Shown: piece by piece, positions 1 through 5,725 of the stretch | Numbering within the stretch: the first letter of the stretch is position 1 | How the letters are laid out: each line of letters begins with the position of its first letter | Assembly: GCA_049325575.1 (NCBI GenBank) | Contig: JBMOLK010000245.1 | Coordinates: 1 to 6,431, forward strand | DNA: 6,431 nucleotides | Origin: JBMOLK01 sp049325575 | Lineage (GTDB): Bacteria; Bacillota; Clostridia; Acetivibrionales; Acetivibrionaceae | Reading direction: 5' to 3' | Notes under the pieces: generated by a model | Database searches by the model: none | Seen by the model: the letters and a program-made list of their open reading frames with translations, nothing else | What the model was told of the DNA's origin: nothing | Made by a program: the position numbers and the translations under genes

Positions 1-1109
1 TTGATGATGTTGGATTTGGAATAAGAATTGATGAGTTAAGAAAAGAGGGTTACAAAGTATTTAACGGAGGTTCGTTTACAGATAAATTAGAAGCGGATAG
101 AAACTATGGCTCTAATTATGCAAAAAAAATCATGGATATTAAAATTCCAGAAATACATGAATTTAATTGTTTTGACGATGCGAAAACTTTTCTCGAAGGA
201 AAAGAAAAAAAATATGTTCTCAAATTTAACGGTATAGCAGCTAATCAAAAAGAAATGCTTTACATTTCGCAATTTAACGACAATAAAGATATGCTCTCGA
301 TTTTGGATTACTATAAAACGATATGGAGGGATGAGTGGGGAGAATCGAACTTTGTTTTGCAGGAAAAAATAGAGGGAATCGAAATTGGTATTAGCGCATA
401 TTTCAACGGAAAGAATTTTGTTAAACCTTTTTATCTCGATATGGAATATAAACACTTTCTTGCTGGAGATACTTCTATCTATACGGGTCAGGAAGGAGAA
501 AGTCAGTTGTACACAAAAAAGAAAACCAAACTCTTCGATAAAACATTAAAGCATTTGGAAGACGATTTGAGAGAAGTAAATTACGTTGGTTATGTGAATG
601 TGAATGGTATTATAAATGATGATGATCTTTATTTTCTTGAATTTACAATATCTCGCTTTGGTTATAATAGTGTTTCATTAGAAATAGAGAATATCAAAAG
701 TACTATGAGATTTACTGATTTTATTATTGGATTGTTCGATGGAAAAGATGATTTTAATATTCTACTTCAGCACGCGGTTGGAACGCTTATTCATGTTCCA
801 CCATATCCTTACGAACAGAACTACGAATTTCTCGGTAAAGGACTTCCTGTTTTTTTTGAATTTGAAGATGAAAGTCAGTTTCATCCCCACAACGTAAAAT
901 ATGATGTCGAAAGTAAAAAATGGATAACTGCGGGAGATACTGGTTATATATGCAGTGTTGTCGGGACAGGTGAAACTGCTGAAGATGCAATAAAAGATAT
1001 GAAAGATAAAATAAAACAAGTTGTAATTCCTAAAATGGGATATAGAAATGATATAGGTTTGCGTTGGAATAGACAATCTCCGCTATTAAGAAAATTAGGA
1101 TATGTATAA
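1..1109 (+). CDS. PurD-like ATP-grasp ligase, 5'-partial
   Basis: ATP-grasp enzymes join a carboxylate to an amine through an acyl-phosphate; PurD (phosphoribosylamine-glycine ligase) is the closest family I can recognise. The frame is open from position 3, giving 43 residues before the ATG at 132. These match the PurD segment before the ATP-grasp domain (GFGIRIDELRKEGYKVF, resembling the 'DALRAAGIPVFGP' region), so the true start is outside the window. Counting from the ATG at 132: K31 lies in LKFNG (PurD VIKADG), E78 and E84 in QEKIEGIEIG, K107 in EYKHFLAGDT (PurD DHKR..GDTG), E170 and R175 in LEFTISRFG (PurD EFN.RFGDPE), and YRNDIGLRW (304-312) matches the PurD C-terminus. Oddities: the glycine loop GLAAGKG is GIAANQK, the metal-ligand Asn is Thr172, and the DPE after RFG is missing. 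The 368 visible residues compare with about 420-430 in PurD. Fold assignment is strong; true GAR synthetase activity is doubtful. It could act in nucleotide or DNA modification or on a virion protein, but nothing here decides this. Confidence 0.8.
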   Translation, partial: DDVGFGIRIDELRKEGYKVFNGGSFTDKLEADRNYGSNYAKKIMDIKIPEIHEFNCFDDAKTFLEGKEKKYVLKFNGIAANQKEMLYISQFNDNKDMLSILDYYKTIWRDEWGESNFVLQEKIEGIEIGISAYFNGKNFVKPFYLDMEYKHFLAGDTSIYTGQEGESQLYTKKKTKLFDKTLKHLEDDLREVNYVGYVNVNGIINDDDLYFLEFTISRFGYNSVSLEIENIKSTMRFTDFIIGLFDGKDDFNILLQHAVGTLIHVPPYPYEQNYEFLGKGLPVFFEFEDESQFHPHNVKYDVESKKWITAGDTGYICSVVGTGETAEDAIKDMKDKIKQVVIPKMGYRNDIGLRWNRQSPLLRKLGYV

Positions 1110-1112
1110 GGT
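1108..1112 (+). promoter_or_regulatory. ribosome binding site choosing the 1120 start
   Basis: AAGGT overlaps the stop codon of the upstream ligase gene. It continues as GGTCGA, a one-base variant of the GGTGA seen before most genes here, and leaves about 5-7 bases to the ATG at 1120. The ATG at 1102 has only TAGGA one base upstream, which is too close to work well. Confidence 0.5.
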
Positions 1113-1119
1113 CGAATAT

Positions 1120-1293
1120 ATGGTTAGATACGATGTCTGCCAAATATGTGGAAAAATCTTGGAAGGAAGAGAAATAAAAAAAGCGGTTGATAAAGATGGT
1201 GAGGAATACGGTATATTCTGTGCAAAACACGCTGTAAGTCTTTATCGCAGGGGGTTTTTTTCGAGAGATTATTCGCATATAACAAGACGATAA
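1120..1293 (+). CDS. small zinc-finger-like protein (CxxC...CxxH)
   Basis: This is a 57-residue basic protein whose specific family I do not recognise. Cys7-x2-Cys10 (CQICG) and Cys34-x2-His37 (CAKH) are separated by 23 residues, a spacing that suits one structural zinc site. The linker is highly charged and the C-terminus is arginine-rich (YRRGFFSRDYSHITRR), which would suit binding to nucleic acid or to an acidic protein; this is inference. The start at 1120 is preferred because of the well-spaced AAGGT. An in-frame ATG at 1102 would add six residues (MYKVEY) and overlap the ligase gene by eight bases. Tight coupling to the ligase gene implies they are co-transcribed. It may be a small regulator or a partner of the ligase. 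The metal site is fairly clear; the function is unknown. Confidence 0.65.
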   Translation: MVRYDVCQICGKILEGREIKKAVDKDGEEYGIFCAKHAVSLYRRGFFSRDYSHITRR

Positions 1294-1301
1294 TAAAAAT
1301 A

Positions 1302-1309
1302 TATATAAA
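1302..1309 (+). promoter_or_regulatory. possible TATA-box promoter before the protease gene
   Basis: TATATAAA lies in the 39-base AT-rich gap between the zinc-finger gene and the protease gene. Its centre is about 27 bases before the ATG at 1333, the usual distance from an archaeal TATA box to its transcription start. That ATG is also the only capsid-region start with no GGTGA nearby, as expected for a leaderless message. The gap is so AT-rich that chance is a real alternative, and a bacterial -10 element cannot be excluded. Confidence 0.3.
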
Positions 1310-1332
1310 TATAAAATGTAGTAAATTAACGT

Positions 1333-2403
1333 ATGGTTGAGAATTTATCTTCTGATTTTGTTTATGATGAAAAAGAACGAATAACATTAGGTTGGGTTAG
1401 TGTTGAAGCAAAGGATAAACAAGAGGAAATAATTAAAACAGATGATTTATATAAGGCAATGCTTCTGACACAGGCGGAAAAAGGACACATATCTATTAAT
1501 GATGGACATTCTAATCGTAGTATAGGAAAAGTAGTTTCATTTCATATAGAAGAGCATCCGCAACTAAAAGTAAAGGGCATAAAAGCAATATATAAAGTTT
1601 ATTCTACGTGTCCTTATGAAGATAAAGTATGGCAAGAAATAAAAAGTGGAAAAAGAAAAGGGTTAAGTATAGGTGGACTCGCTTATGGAAAAGAATACGA
1701 AAAAGATGAGAATGGAAAAAACATAAGTATTCCTATTGATTTGGCTCTTTTCGAAATTTCCTCTGTTGAAAATCCTGCAAATCCTTATGCTATAAATGAA
1801 GGTGTTAATATGTTTGCGAAAGGAGAATCAAAAATTGAAGAAGAAAAAGTGAAGGCTGATTTTGAAGAATTAATAAAACAAGGTAACCCGTGGGCCATTT
1901 GTTCTGCGCAAGTAGGTCGCGAAGACAAAGCAAAATATGAAAGATGCGTCCTTCATGTAAAAGAAGGATTGGGTATGAAAAAATCTGCTGATGAAATTCA
2001 GAAAGAAGTGAAAGAATTATTTACAGGTGATATTGTGGAAGCGAATGAAAAGGAAACTCCTCAAACATCAAAAGAGGATGAGTTTAGGAGAATAGACGAA
2101 AGATTTGAAAGAATAGGTGAAATTATTAAAGGAATAACTTCAAAGTTGGAAGCTATTGAATTAGCGTTGTCAGCTAAAGAAAATAGCGAAAAAGAAACTG
2201 TAGAAAAAGAACATGTTATAGAAAAAGAAGGACCTAAAATAATTGTAAAATCCGAAAGACCTGTTGATACTGCTGTTTCTGATATTGAAAAAGAAGATAT
2301 TGCTTACAGAATAGCAAAGGGAGAAAAAATAGATATCCACAAAATTATAGATGAAAACCAAATGAAAAAAGAAGAAGAAATACGAAATTTCTTCAAAAAA
2401 TGA
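1333..2403 (+). CDS. prohead protease-scaffold fusion (XkdF-like / HK97-type)
   Basis: This 356-residue protein is a capsid maturation serine protease carrying its own scaffold-like tail. Residues 15-155 form the protease domain. It has GWVSVEAKDKQEEII near the start (the usual D.qGd strand), candidate catalytic His59 in NDGHSNRSIGKV, candidate nucleophile Ser112 in KGLSIGGLAYG, and the closing strand FEISSVENPANPYAI (140-154), a hallmark of phage proteases of this type. The third catalytic residue is not obvious. Residues 184-214 form a small Cys-containing motif (GNPWAIC, then YERCV) that I recall from other phage proteases. Residues 245-285 look like a coiled coil, and the remaining tail is rich in Lys and Glu, as in scaffold domains. 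The gene sits 13 bases before the major capsid gene, the standard position. The protein probably acts inside the procapsid and is removed during maturation. No Shine-Dalgarno site precedes the ATG. Confidence 0.87.
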   Translation: MVENLSSDFVYDEKERITLGWVSVEAKDKQEEIIKTDDLYKAMLLTQAEKGHISINDGHSNRSIGKVVSFHIEEHPQLKVKGIKAIYKVYSTCPYEDKVWQEIKSGKRKGLSIGGLAYGKEYEKDENGKNISIPIDLALFEISSVENPANPYAINEGVNMFAKGESKIEEEKVKADFEELIKQGNPWAICSAQVGREDKAKYERCVLHVKEGLGMKKSADEIQKEVKELFTGDIVEANEKETPQTSKEDEFRRIDERFERIGEIIKGITSKLEAIELALSAKENSEKETVEKEHVIEKEGPKIIVKSERPVDTAVSDIEKEDIAYRIAKGEKIDIHKIIDENQMKKEEEIRNFFKK

Positions 2404-2416
2404 AGAAGGTGAAAAT

Positions 2417-3607
2417 ATGAGTGCAACTGGATATATAAGAACTATTGAAGATTTAGAGAGATTGTATTACACAAAAGCAGGTATGCATCTTCTTGGGGAA
2501 GATGATGTAGTGTCCGTTATAGCAAAGGCAGATGATCCTGTTAAAACGACTACAACTGGTGTATACAATGCTATATATGGAGCACAAGCATGGGCGCAAT
2601 TAAATATGGAAGCTAATGCGTGGGGGGTTCTTCCAAAGTTACCTTGGTCAAGAAGTGGTTGGAGAGTAATCACAGATAGAAGTGCGGGATATTCTGAAAC
2701 GGGAGTAGCTGAAAATGCAACTTTACCTGAATCAACTAAACCAATCTTTGCGCAACTTTCAACAAAGCCAAAAACCATGGCAAGTATATTTGAGGTTTCA
2801 GAAACTCAGGAATATCTTACACAAGTAGATGATGCAACTACAAATATGGAGCAGCAAAGACAATATAAGATGAGAGAACATGTAGAGGCTGCAAATGTTC
2901 AGCTTCTCGGTGATTCTGGAACTGTTGCTGGTAATAATATGGAATCGATAGATCGAATTGTCGGTTCTAATAATGAATTAGTTAATGCAAAAGATGCAAC
3001 AGGCGCTGTATTCGACGCCAACGATTTAGATATATATGGGCAAGATAGAGATGCTGGAGCAAGTTGGGTAGATGCACAAGTAGTTCACAATAATGGTAAT
3101 CTAAGAATATTGACAGATGATCTTATCCGTGATGTGATGTATAAAACACAAAATGCTGGTGCTGAATCCACTTTTTTCTTGACAGGAAATGACACTGCAA
3201 ATGATATTACGGGACTGTATTCTTCTCAGGTAAGATATATTGGAGAAGCAACAGTATCTGGAAGTGTGAATGGTGTTCAAGTTACTTATGGAAAAGAGGG
3301 TATTGCAAGTGGAAGAAGAGTATTCACAATATACGGATATCCAATAATCATATCCAAAAATACTGTTACAGATACTTCTTCTGGTAAAAGTAGACTTTAT
3401 TTATTGGATGCAAGTAATCCTGAGGGATACGATTTTTCAAGATTATTTATAAAGGTTGCAAAACCAACACAGTACTTTGAAGCTGGTATTAATAGTGGAA
3501 CTCCGTTTGCAATCAATAAATTCAGCGATAAGGGATTGTTCAGAACGATGAGCGAAGTAATCTGTACCTTCTTCAAGGTTCAAGGAAAAGTACGTGATTT
3601 GGGATAA
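2417..3607 (+). CDS. major capsid protein, probable HK97 fold
   Basis: This 396-residue protein is the likely shell-forming subunit. Evidence is position directly after the protease-scaffold gene, typical length, and layout. Residues 1-50 are a charged, flexible N-arm (possible cleavage region). Residues 85-130 (DRSAGYSETG, then ENATLPESTKP and TMASIFEVSET) resemble an extended E-loop leading into a strand. Residues 135-165 (NMEQQRQYKMREHVEAANVQ) suit the long spine helix. Residues 225-330 would be the A-domain, including RRVFTIYGYPIIISKN, and the end (GLFRTMSEVICTFFKVQGKV) suits the closing P-domain strands. No sequence motif proves the fold, so the call rests on context and pattern. AAGGTGA at 2406-2412 gives a well-placed ribosome site four bases from the ATG. 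The E-loop lysines could allow HK97-like crosslinking, but this is not shown. Confidence 0.88.
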   Translation: MSATGYIRTIEDLERLYYTKAGMHLLGEDDVVSVIAKADDPVKTTTTGVYNAIYGAQAWAQLNMEANAWGVLPKLPWSRSGWRVITDRSAGYSETGVAENATLPESTKPIFAQLSTKPKTMASIFEVSETQEYLTQVDDATTNMEQQRQYKMREHVEAANVQLLGDSGTVAGNNMESIDRIVGSNNELVNAKDATGAVFDANDLDIYGQDRDAGASWVDAQVVHNNGNLRILTDDLIRDVMYKTQNAGAESTFFLTGNDTANDITGLYSSQVRYIGEATVSGSVNGVQVTYGKEGIASGRRVFTIYGYPIIISKNTVTDTSSGKSRLYLLDASNPEGYDFSRLFIKVAKPTQYFEAGINSGTPFAINKFSDKGLFRTMSEVICTFFKVQGKVRDLG

Positions 3608-3610
3608 TCA

Positions 3611-3617
3611 AAGGTGA
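3611..3617 (+). promoter_or_regulatory. ribosome binding site choosing the GTG start at 3623
   Basis: AAGGTGA ends at 3617. Four other genes in this window (starts 2417, 3980, 4681, 5726) place their start 4-5 bases after GGTGA. Applied here, that rule selects the GTG at 3623 (5 bases). The in-frame ATGs at 3617 and 3620 are overlapped by or too close to the site, and the GTG at 3614 lies inside it. Confidence 0.55.
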
Positions 3618-3622
3618 TGATG

Positions 3623-3904
3623 GTGGCGTTTGCATATAACGTAGCTAAACGTGGAGTTGCTGGAGATTTAAGGTATGTTCTTGTAAATTATACAAATGGA
3701 GTTGCTGATACTGGTGGCGTTATTTCGTATAAAGGAATAGGCATACGATATATTTATTTTGCAGGACCAACTACCGAAGTAAGTGAAGCTGCAACAACCG
3801 TAAAAGTAGAAAAAAATACTGGTAGCGGAGGAGTTGAGAATGGTAGCGTGAAACTTACAACTGTTGCTAATGAAGATGGCACGGTTTTTATCCTGGGTAT
3901 TTAA
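3623..3904 (+). CDS. small beta-rich virion protein, probable head decoration
   Basis: This 93-residue protein (with the GTG start) follows the major capsid gene directly, the usual place for a decoration or head-stabilising protein. It begins MAFAYNVAKRGVAGDLRYVL, which resembles the 'MAFTV...RTVFGNKRVV' openings of a common family of small phage virion proteins encoded next to the capsid gene. The rest alternates short hydrophobic strands with Gly/Thr/Asn turns (GIGIRYIYFAGP, TTVKVEKNTG, GSVKLTTVANEDGTVFILGI), as in a compact beta-sandwich. There is no signal peptide, membrane segment or cysteine. Starts at 3614, 3617 or 3620 would add one to three residues but fit the ribosome site less well. 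The protein probably binds the outside of the capsid; family membership is recalled, not searched. Confidence 0.7.
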   Translation: MAFAYNVAKRGVAGDLRYVLVNYTNGVADTGGVISYKGIGIRYIYFAGPTTEVSEAATTVKVEKNTGSGGVENGSVKLTTVANEDGTVFILGI

Positions 3905-3913
3905 CTTAAGTTA

Positions 3914-3926
3914 TTTTGTTTTTTTT
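3914..3926 (+). terminator. possible T-tract terminator
   Basis: TTTTG followed by eight T residues lies ten bases after the stop codon of the decoration-like gene. Archaeal RNA polymerase can stop at U-rich tracts without a hairpin. In a bacterium this would not be a standard terminator because the hairpin lies after the T-tract. It could also only reduce readthrough to lower the level of the genes downstream of the capsid genes. Confidence 0.3.
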
Positions 3927-3928
3927 AG

Positions 3929-3952
3929 ACCGTTGCAGACCTCTGCGGCGGT
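3929..3952 (+). other. strong hairpin in the leader of the 3980 gene
   Basis: ACCGTTGCAG and CTGCGGCGGT pair over 10 base pairs around an ACCT loop, with two G-U wobbles in RNA and no mismatch. The stem is GC-rich in AT-rich surroundings. It lies between the T-tract and the ribosome site of the next gene (GGTGA at 3971-3975). The flanking bases, ACTTAAG (3904-3910) and CTTAAAGT (3960-3967), could extend the structure with one bulge. It may protect the 5' end of the downstream message, mark an RNA processing site or bind a protein. Confidence 0.6.
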
Positions 3953-3979
3953 ATAGAAACTTAAAGTCAAGGTGAAAAA

Positions 3980-4675
3980 ATGGTAGGAACACACAGACCA
4001 ACGGAAAGTTTGGATGCTAAGAAACATGGGTATTTTGGGGGTACTAATTTCTTTTATATCAATTACACTATTACTGCTAATTATGTTAAAGTTCCTTTTA
4101 CGTGGCTTAATCCTCATACTGAATCATCTGCGAGTTTATCCGCTACTCGTTCAAAAAGAATAATGTTAGTTCCGCCAATTACTAATACAGGAACTGTGTC
4201 TTTTTCTTTTGATTGCGTAGATGTTCCTGATGCTCCTTTATGTGAAGATGCTGGTATTGCTGGGAATCTTAATGGCATCTATAAATATAAGATAACTTTT
4301 GTTACGGCGGAAGGAGAATCTCTACCAAGTTCTGCAAGTGCAGCTGTTACTGTGATAAATAAAAAAGTAAATGTAACAATTCCTCTTAACACTGATCCAA
4401 CAAGAGCAGTTACGTCCAGAAAACTATATAGAACTGTTGCTGGGGGTTCAGACTATTTTTTGGTGAGTACTATTGCGAATAATTTGGATACAACATATTT
4501 AGATAACGTGGCCGATGGAAGCCTTGGTGGAGCAGCTCCGACGATAAATACAACAGGTCAGCTTGCGGGGGAACTTACACCTGGAGAAGGACCAACATTA
4601 GATGGAGTTTCTTTTACCGCTATATATATCAAAGGAACGGCAGGCGATAAAATAAAGATTTGGGCTTGGGGGTGA
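3980..4675 (+). CDS. virion protein with FN3-like domain
   Basis: This 231-residue protein is probably a surface or decoration protein. Residues 1-80 are beta-rich with many aromatic and Thr residues (GYFGGTNFFYINYTITANYV). Residues 82-192 match a beta-sandwich module frequent in tail and fibre proteins: PDAP opening, NGIYKYKITFVTAEGES (98-114), a strand ending in VTIPL, then SRKLYRTVAGGS (146-157) and TTYLDNVADGSLG. The end, DGVSFTAIYIKGTAGDKIKIWAWG, again looks like a capsid-decoration or jelly-roll strand pair. The FN3-like module may therefore be inserted in a smaller beta-domain. Such modules often bind carbohydrate or protein at the virion surface. GGTGA sits four bases before the ATG. 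The gene's stop codon overlaps the ribosome site of the next gene, implying coupled translation. Virion role is likely; exact location is unknown. Confidence 0.7.
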   Translation: MVGTHRPTESLDAKKHGYFGGTNFFYINYTITANYVKVPFTWLNPHTESSASLSATRSKRIMLVPPITNTGTVSFSFDCVDVPDAPLCEDAGIAGNLNGIYKYKITFVTAEGESLPSSASAAVTVINKKVNVTIPLNTDPTRAVTSRKLYRTVAGGSDYFLVSTIANNLDTTYLDNVADGSLGGAAPTINTTGQLAGELTPGEGPTLDGVSFTAIYIKGTAGDKIKIWAWG

Positions 4676-4680
4676 AATGA

Positions 4681-5085
4681 ATGTCAAATGTAAATATTCA
4701 AACTCCATTTAAATTTACACCCGAAGGAAAATTGGAAGTTCAATCTGAAGCTACAATAGTTACTGGGGATCTGGAGATAGGAGCAGTAGAACTTAAAGAT
4801 GCAACAACTGATACTCGTGCAAAAGTAAAATCTGATGGAACAGATAATGCAGTTGTTGTTATAGAAAACTCTTCAAACATTCTTGCTAAATATAGGATTA
4901 ATGATACGGATACTGGTTCTGCAACAAAATATTATGGCTTTACTGATAGGAATGGCGCTTGGTATATTCTACGTGAAAGCAATAATGGAAGTACATATCG
5001 GTATGCTTGTGGTACAGTATTTTACTCTGATAATTGGAATAGTAGAACAACATTAGGTTATACGCGTTTTGATGAGGCATTTTAA
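4681..5085 (+). CDS. small virion protein, probable fibre or decoration component
   Basis: This 134-residue protein has two parts. Residues 25-65 (GDLEIGAVELKDATTDTRAK, then SDGTDNAVVV) match a short beta-rich element that recurs in phage virion proteins. Residues 70-134 carry YYGFTDRNGAWYILRES, TYRYACGT and WNSRTTLGYTRFDEAF, an arrangement I recall from small proteins encoded near phage capsid or fibre genes ('YYGY.DKDG.WYI' ... 'YRYAKG'). Cys110 is the only cysteine. No enzyme motif, signal peptide or membrane segment is visible. GGTGA at 4671-4675 overlaps the previous stop codon and leaves five bases to the ATG; an out-of-frame ATG at 4677 is too close. The last base of its stop codon is the first base of the next start (TAATG), so the two are translationally coupled. 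Role inferred from context. Confidence 0.68.
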   Translation: MSNVNIQTPFKFTPEGKLEVQSEATIVTGDLEIGAVELKDATTDTRAKVKSDGTDNAVVVIENSSNILAKYRINDTDTGSATKYYGFTDRNGAWYILRESNNGSTYRYACGTVFYSDNWNSRTTLGYTRFDEAF

Positions 5086-5711
5086 TGGCAGATCATATAA
5101 TTAAAATTAATCCTGTAACAGGAGAATTTAATTTAGCTTCGAATGTCTTTGTTGGAAAGGTAGTTCTTGAAACGGATTTGCCAGCAGCCGCAGAAGATGG
5201 AACATGTTATGTGCAAACAGATGGAGATTATATTCGAATGTATGACACTCCAACAGGTACGTGGAAAATATTCCCATCTTTAGGTGGGCCAGTTACTCCG
5301 CATCCCCTTTTAATTAATTCTATTCATAATGATACAGAAACCAATGCACCTATATTAGGAGACTTGATAGTTGCAAATGCAAATCCATTATGGAGTAAAA
5401 TATCAGGAAATATCAGTACAACGAAAAAATATCTAACTCAAACAGGAAATGGTACAATTTCTGCACTTCCAGTATGGGATACATTACCAATTGGCGTATA
5501 CAATGAACTTCCGTCTGGCGTAATTAACGGTACAAATAAAATATTTACAACCATAAATAATTTTATTACAGGAACAACAAGAGTTTTTCTAAATGGATTA
5601 AGACAACAGAAAGGAGACGGTAAGGATTATATAGAGTCAGGAGTAAATGAGATAACATTTACAGATGCGCCCGTTACAGGCGATATTCTTGTAATAGACT
5701 ATAATAAATAA
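5085..5711 (+). CDS. tail-fibre-like protein
   Basis: This 208-residue protein is a likely fibre subunit made of three modules. Residues 24-62 (VVLETDLPAAAEDGTCYV, then YDTPTGTW) form a beta-hairpin module often seen near fibre N-termini. Residues 91-134 (LGDLIVANANPLWSKISGN, STTKKYLTQTGNGTISALPVW) match a fibre repeat of the type 'GD.I.....P.W..L ... T..FL.QTG.GT.S..P.W'. Residues 143-207 (PSGVINGTNKIFTT, TRVFLNGLRQQKG, DYIESGVNEITFTDAPVTGD, then VIDY) match a C-terminal fibre domain common in tailed phages. Such proteins trimerise and contact the host surface. The ATG overlaps the previous stop codon; GAGG at 5074-5077 gives a modest ribosome site. The size is small for a main fibre, so it may be a head fibre or one part of a multi-protein fibre. 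Confidence 0.8.
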   Translation: MADHIIKINPVTGEFNLASNVFVGKVVLETDLPAAAEDGTCYVQTDGDYIRMYDTPTGTWKIFPSLGGPVTPHPLLINSIHNDTETNAPILGDLIVANANPLWSKISGNISTTKKYLTQTGNGTISALPVWDTLPIGVYNELPSGVINGTNKIFTTINNFITGTTRVFLNGLRQQKGDGKDYIESGVNEITFTDAPVTGDILVIDYNK

Positions 5712-5725
5712 AGAAGGTGATATCG

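Noticed and set aside
122..129. Run of eight A as a programmed frameshift site or sequencing error
   Set aside because: PurD-like sequence continues in one frame on both sides of the run, so no frame change is needed.
87..455. Minus-strand open frame opposite the ligase gene
   Set aside because: It is Phe/Ile-rich antisense of a Lys/Glu-rich gene, lies opposite strong PurD-like coding sequence, and has no recognisable domain.
762..1387. Several overlapping minus-strand open frames
   Set aside because: They are antisense shadows of the ligase, zinc-finger and protease genes, with biased hydrophobic composition and no plausible family.
2170..2361. Minus-strand frame of 63 residues rich in Phe, Tyr and Ser
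   Set aside because: It is the complement of the Lys/Glu repeats in the scaffold tail; the apparent membrane-like composition is an artefact.
2467..2778. Minus-strand frame opposite the major capsid gene
   Set aside because: No domain is visible, and the + strand gene is well supported by order, length and ribosome site.
3929..3952. Hairpin as a bacterial intrinsic terminator
   Set aside because: The bases after the stem (ATAGAAAC) are not T-rich on the + strand. On the minus strand the stem would be followed by A residues, so neither direction fits.
3911..4117. Minus-strand frame across the 3905-3979 gap
   Set aside because: It mostly overlaps the start of the FN3-like gene, is Phe/Ser-rich with no domain, and the gap is better explained by regulatory structure.
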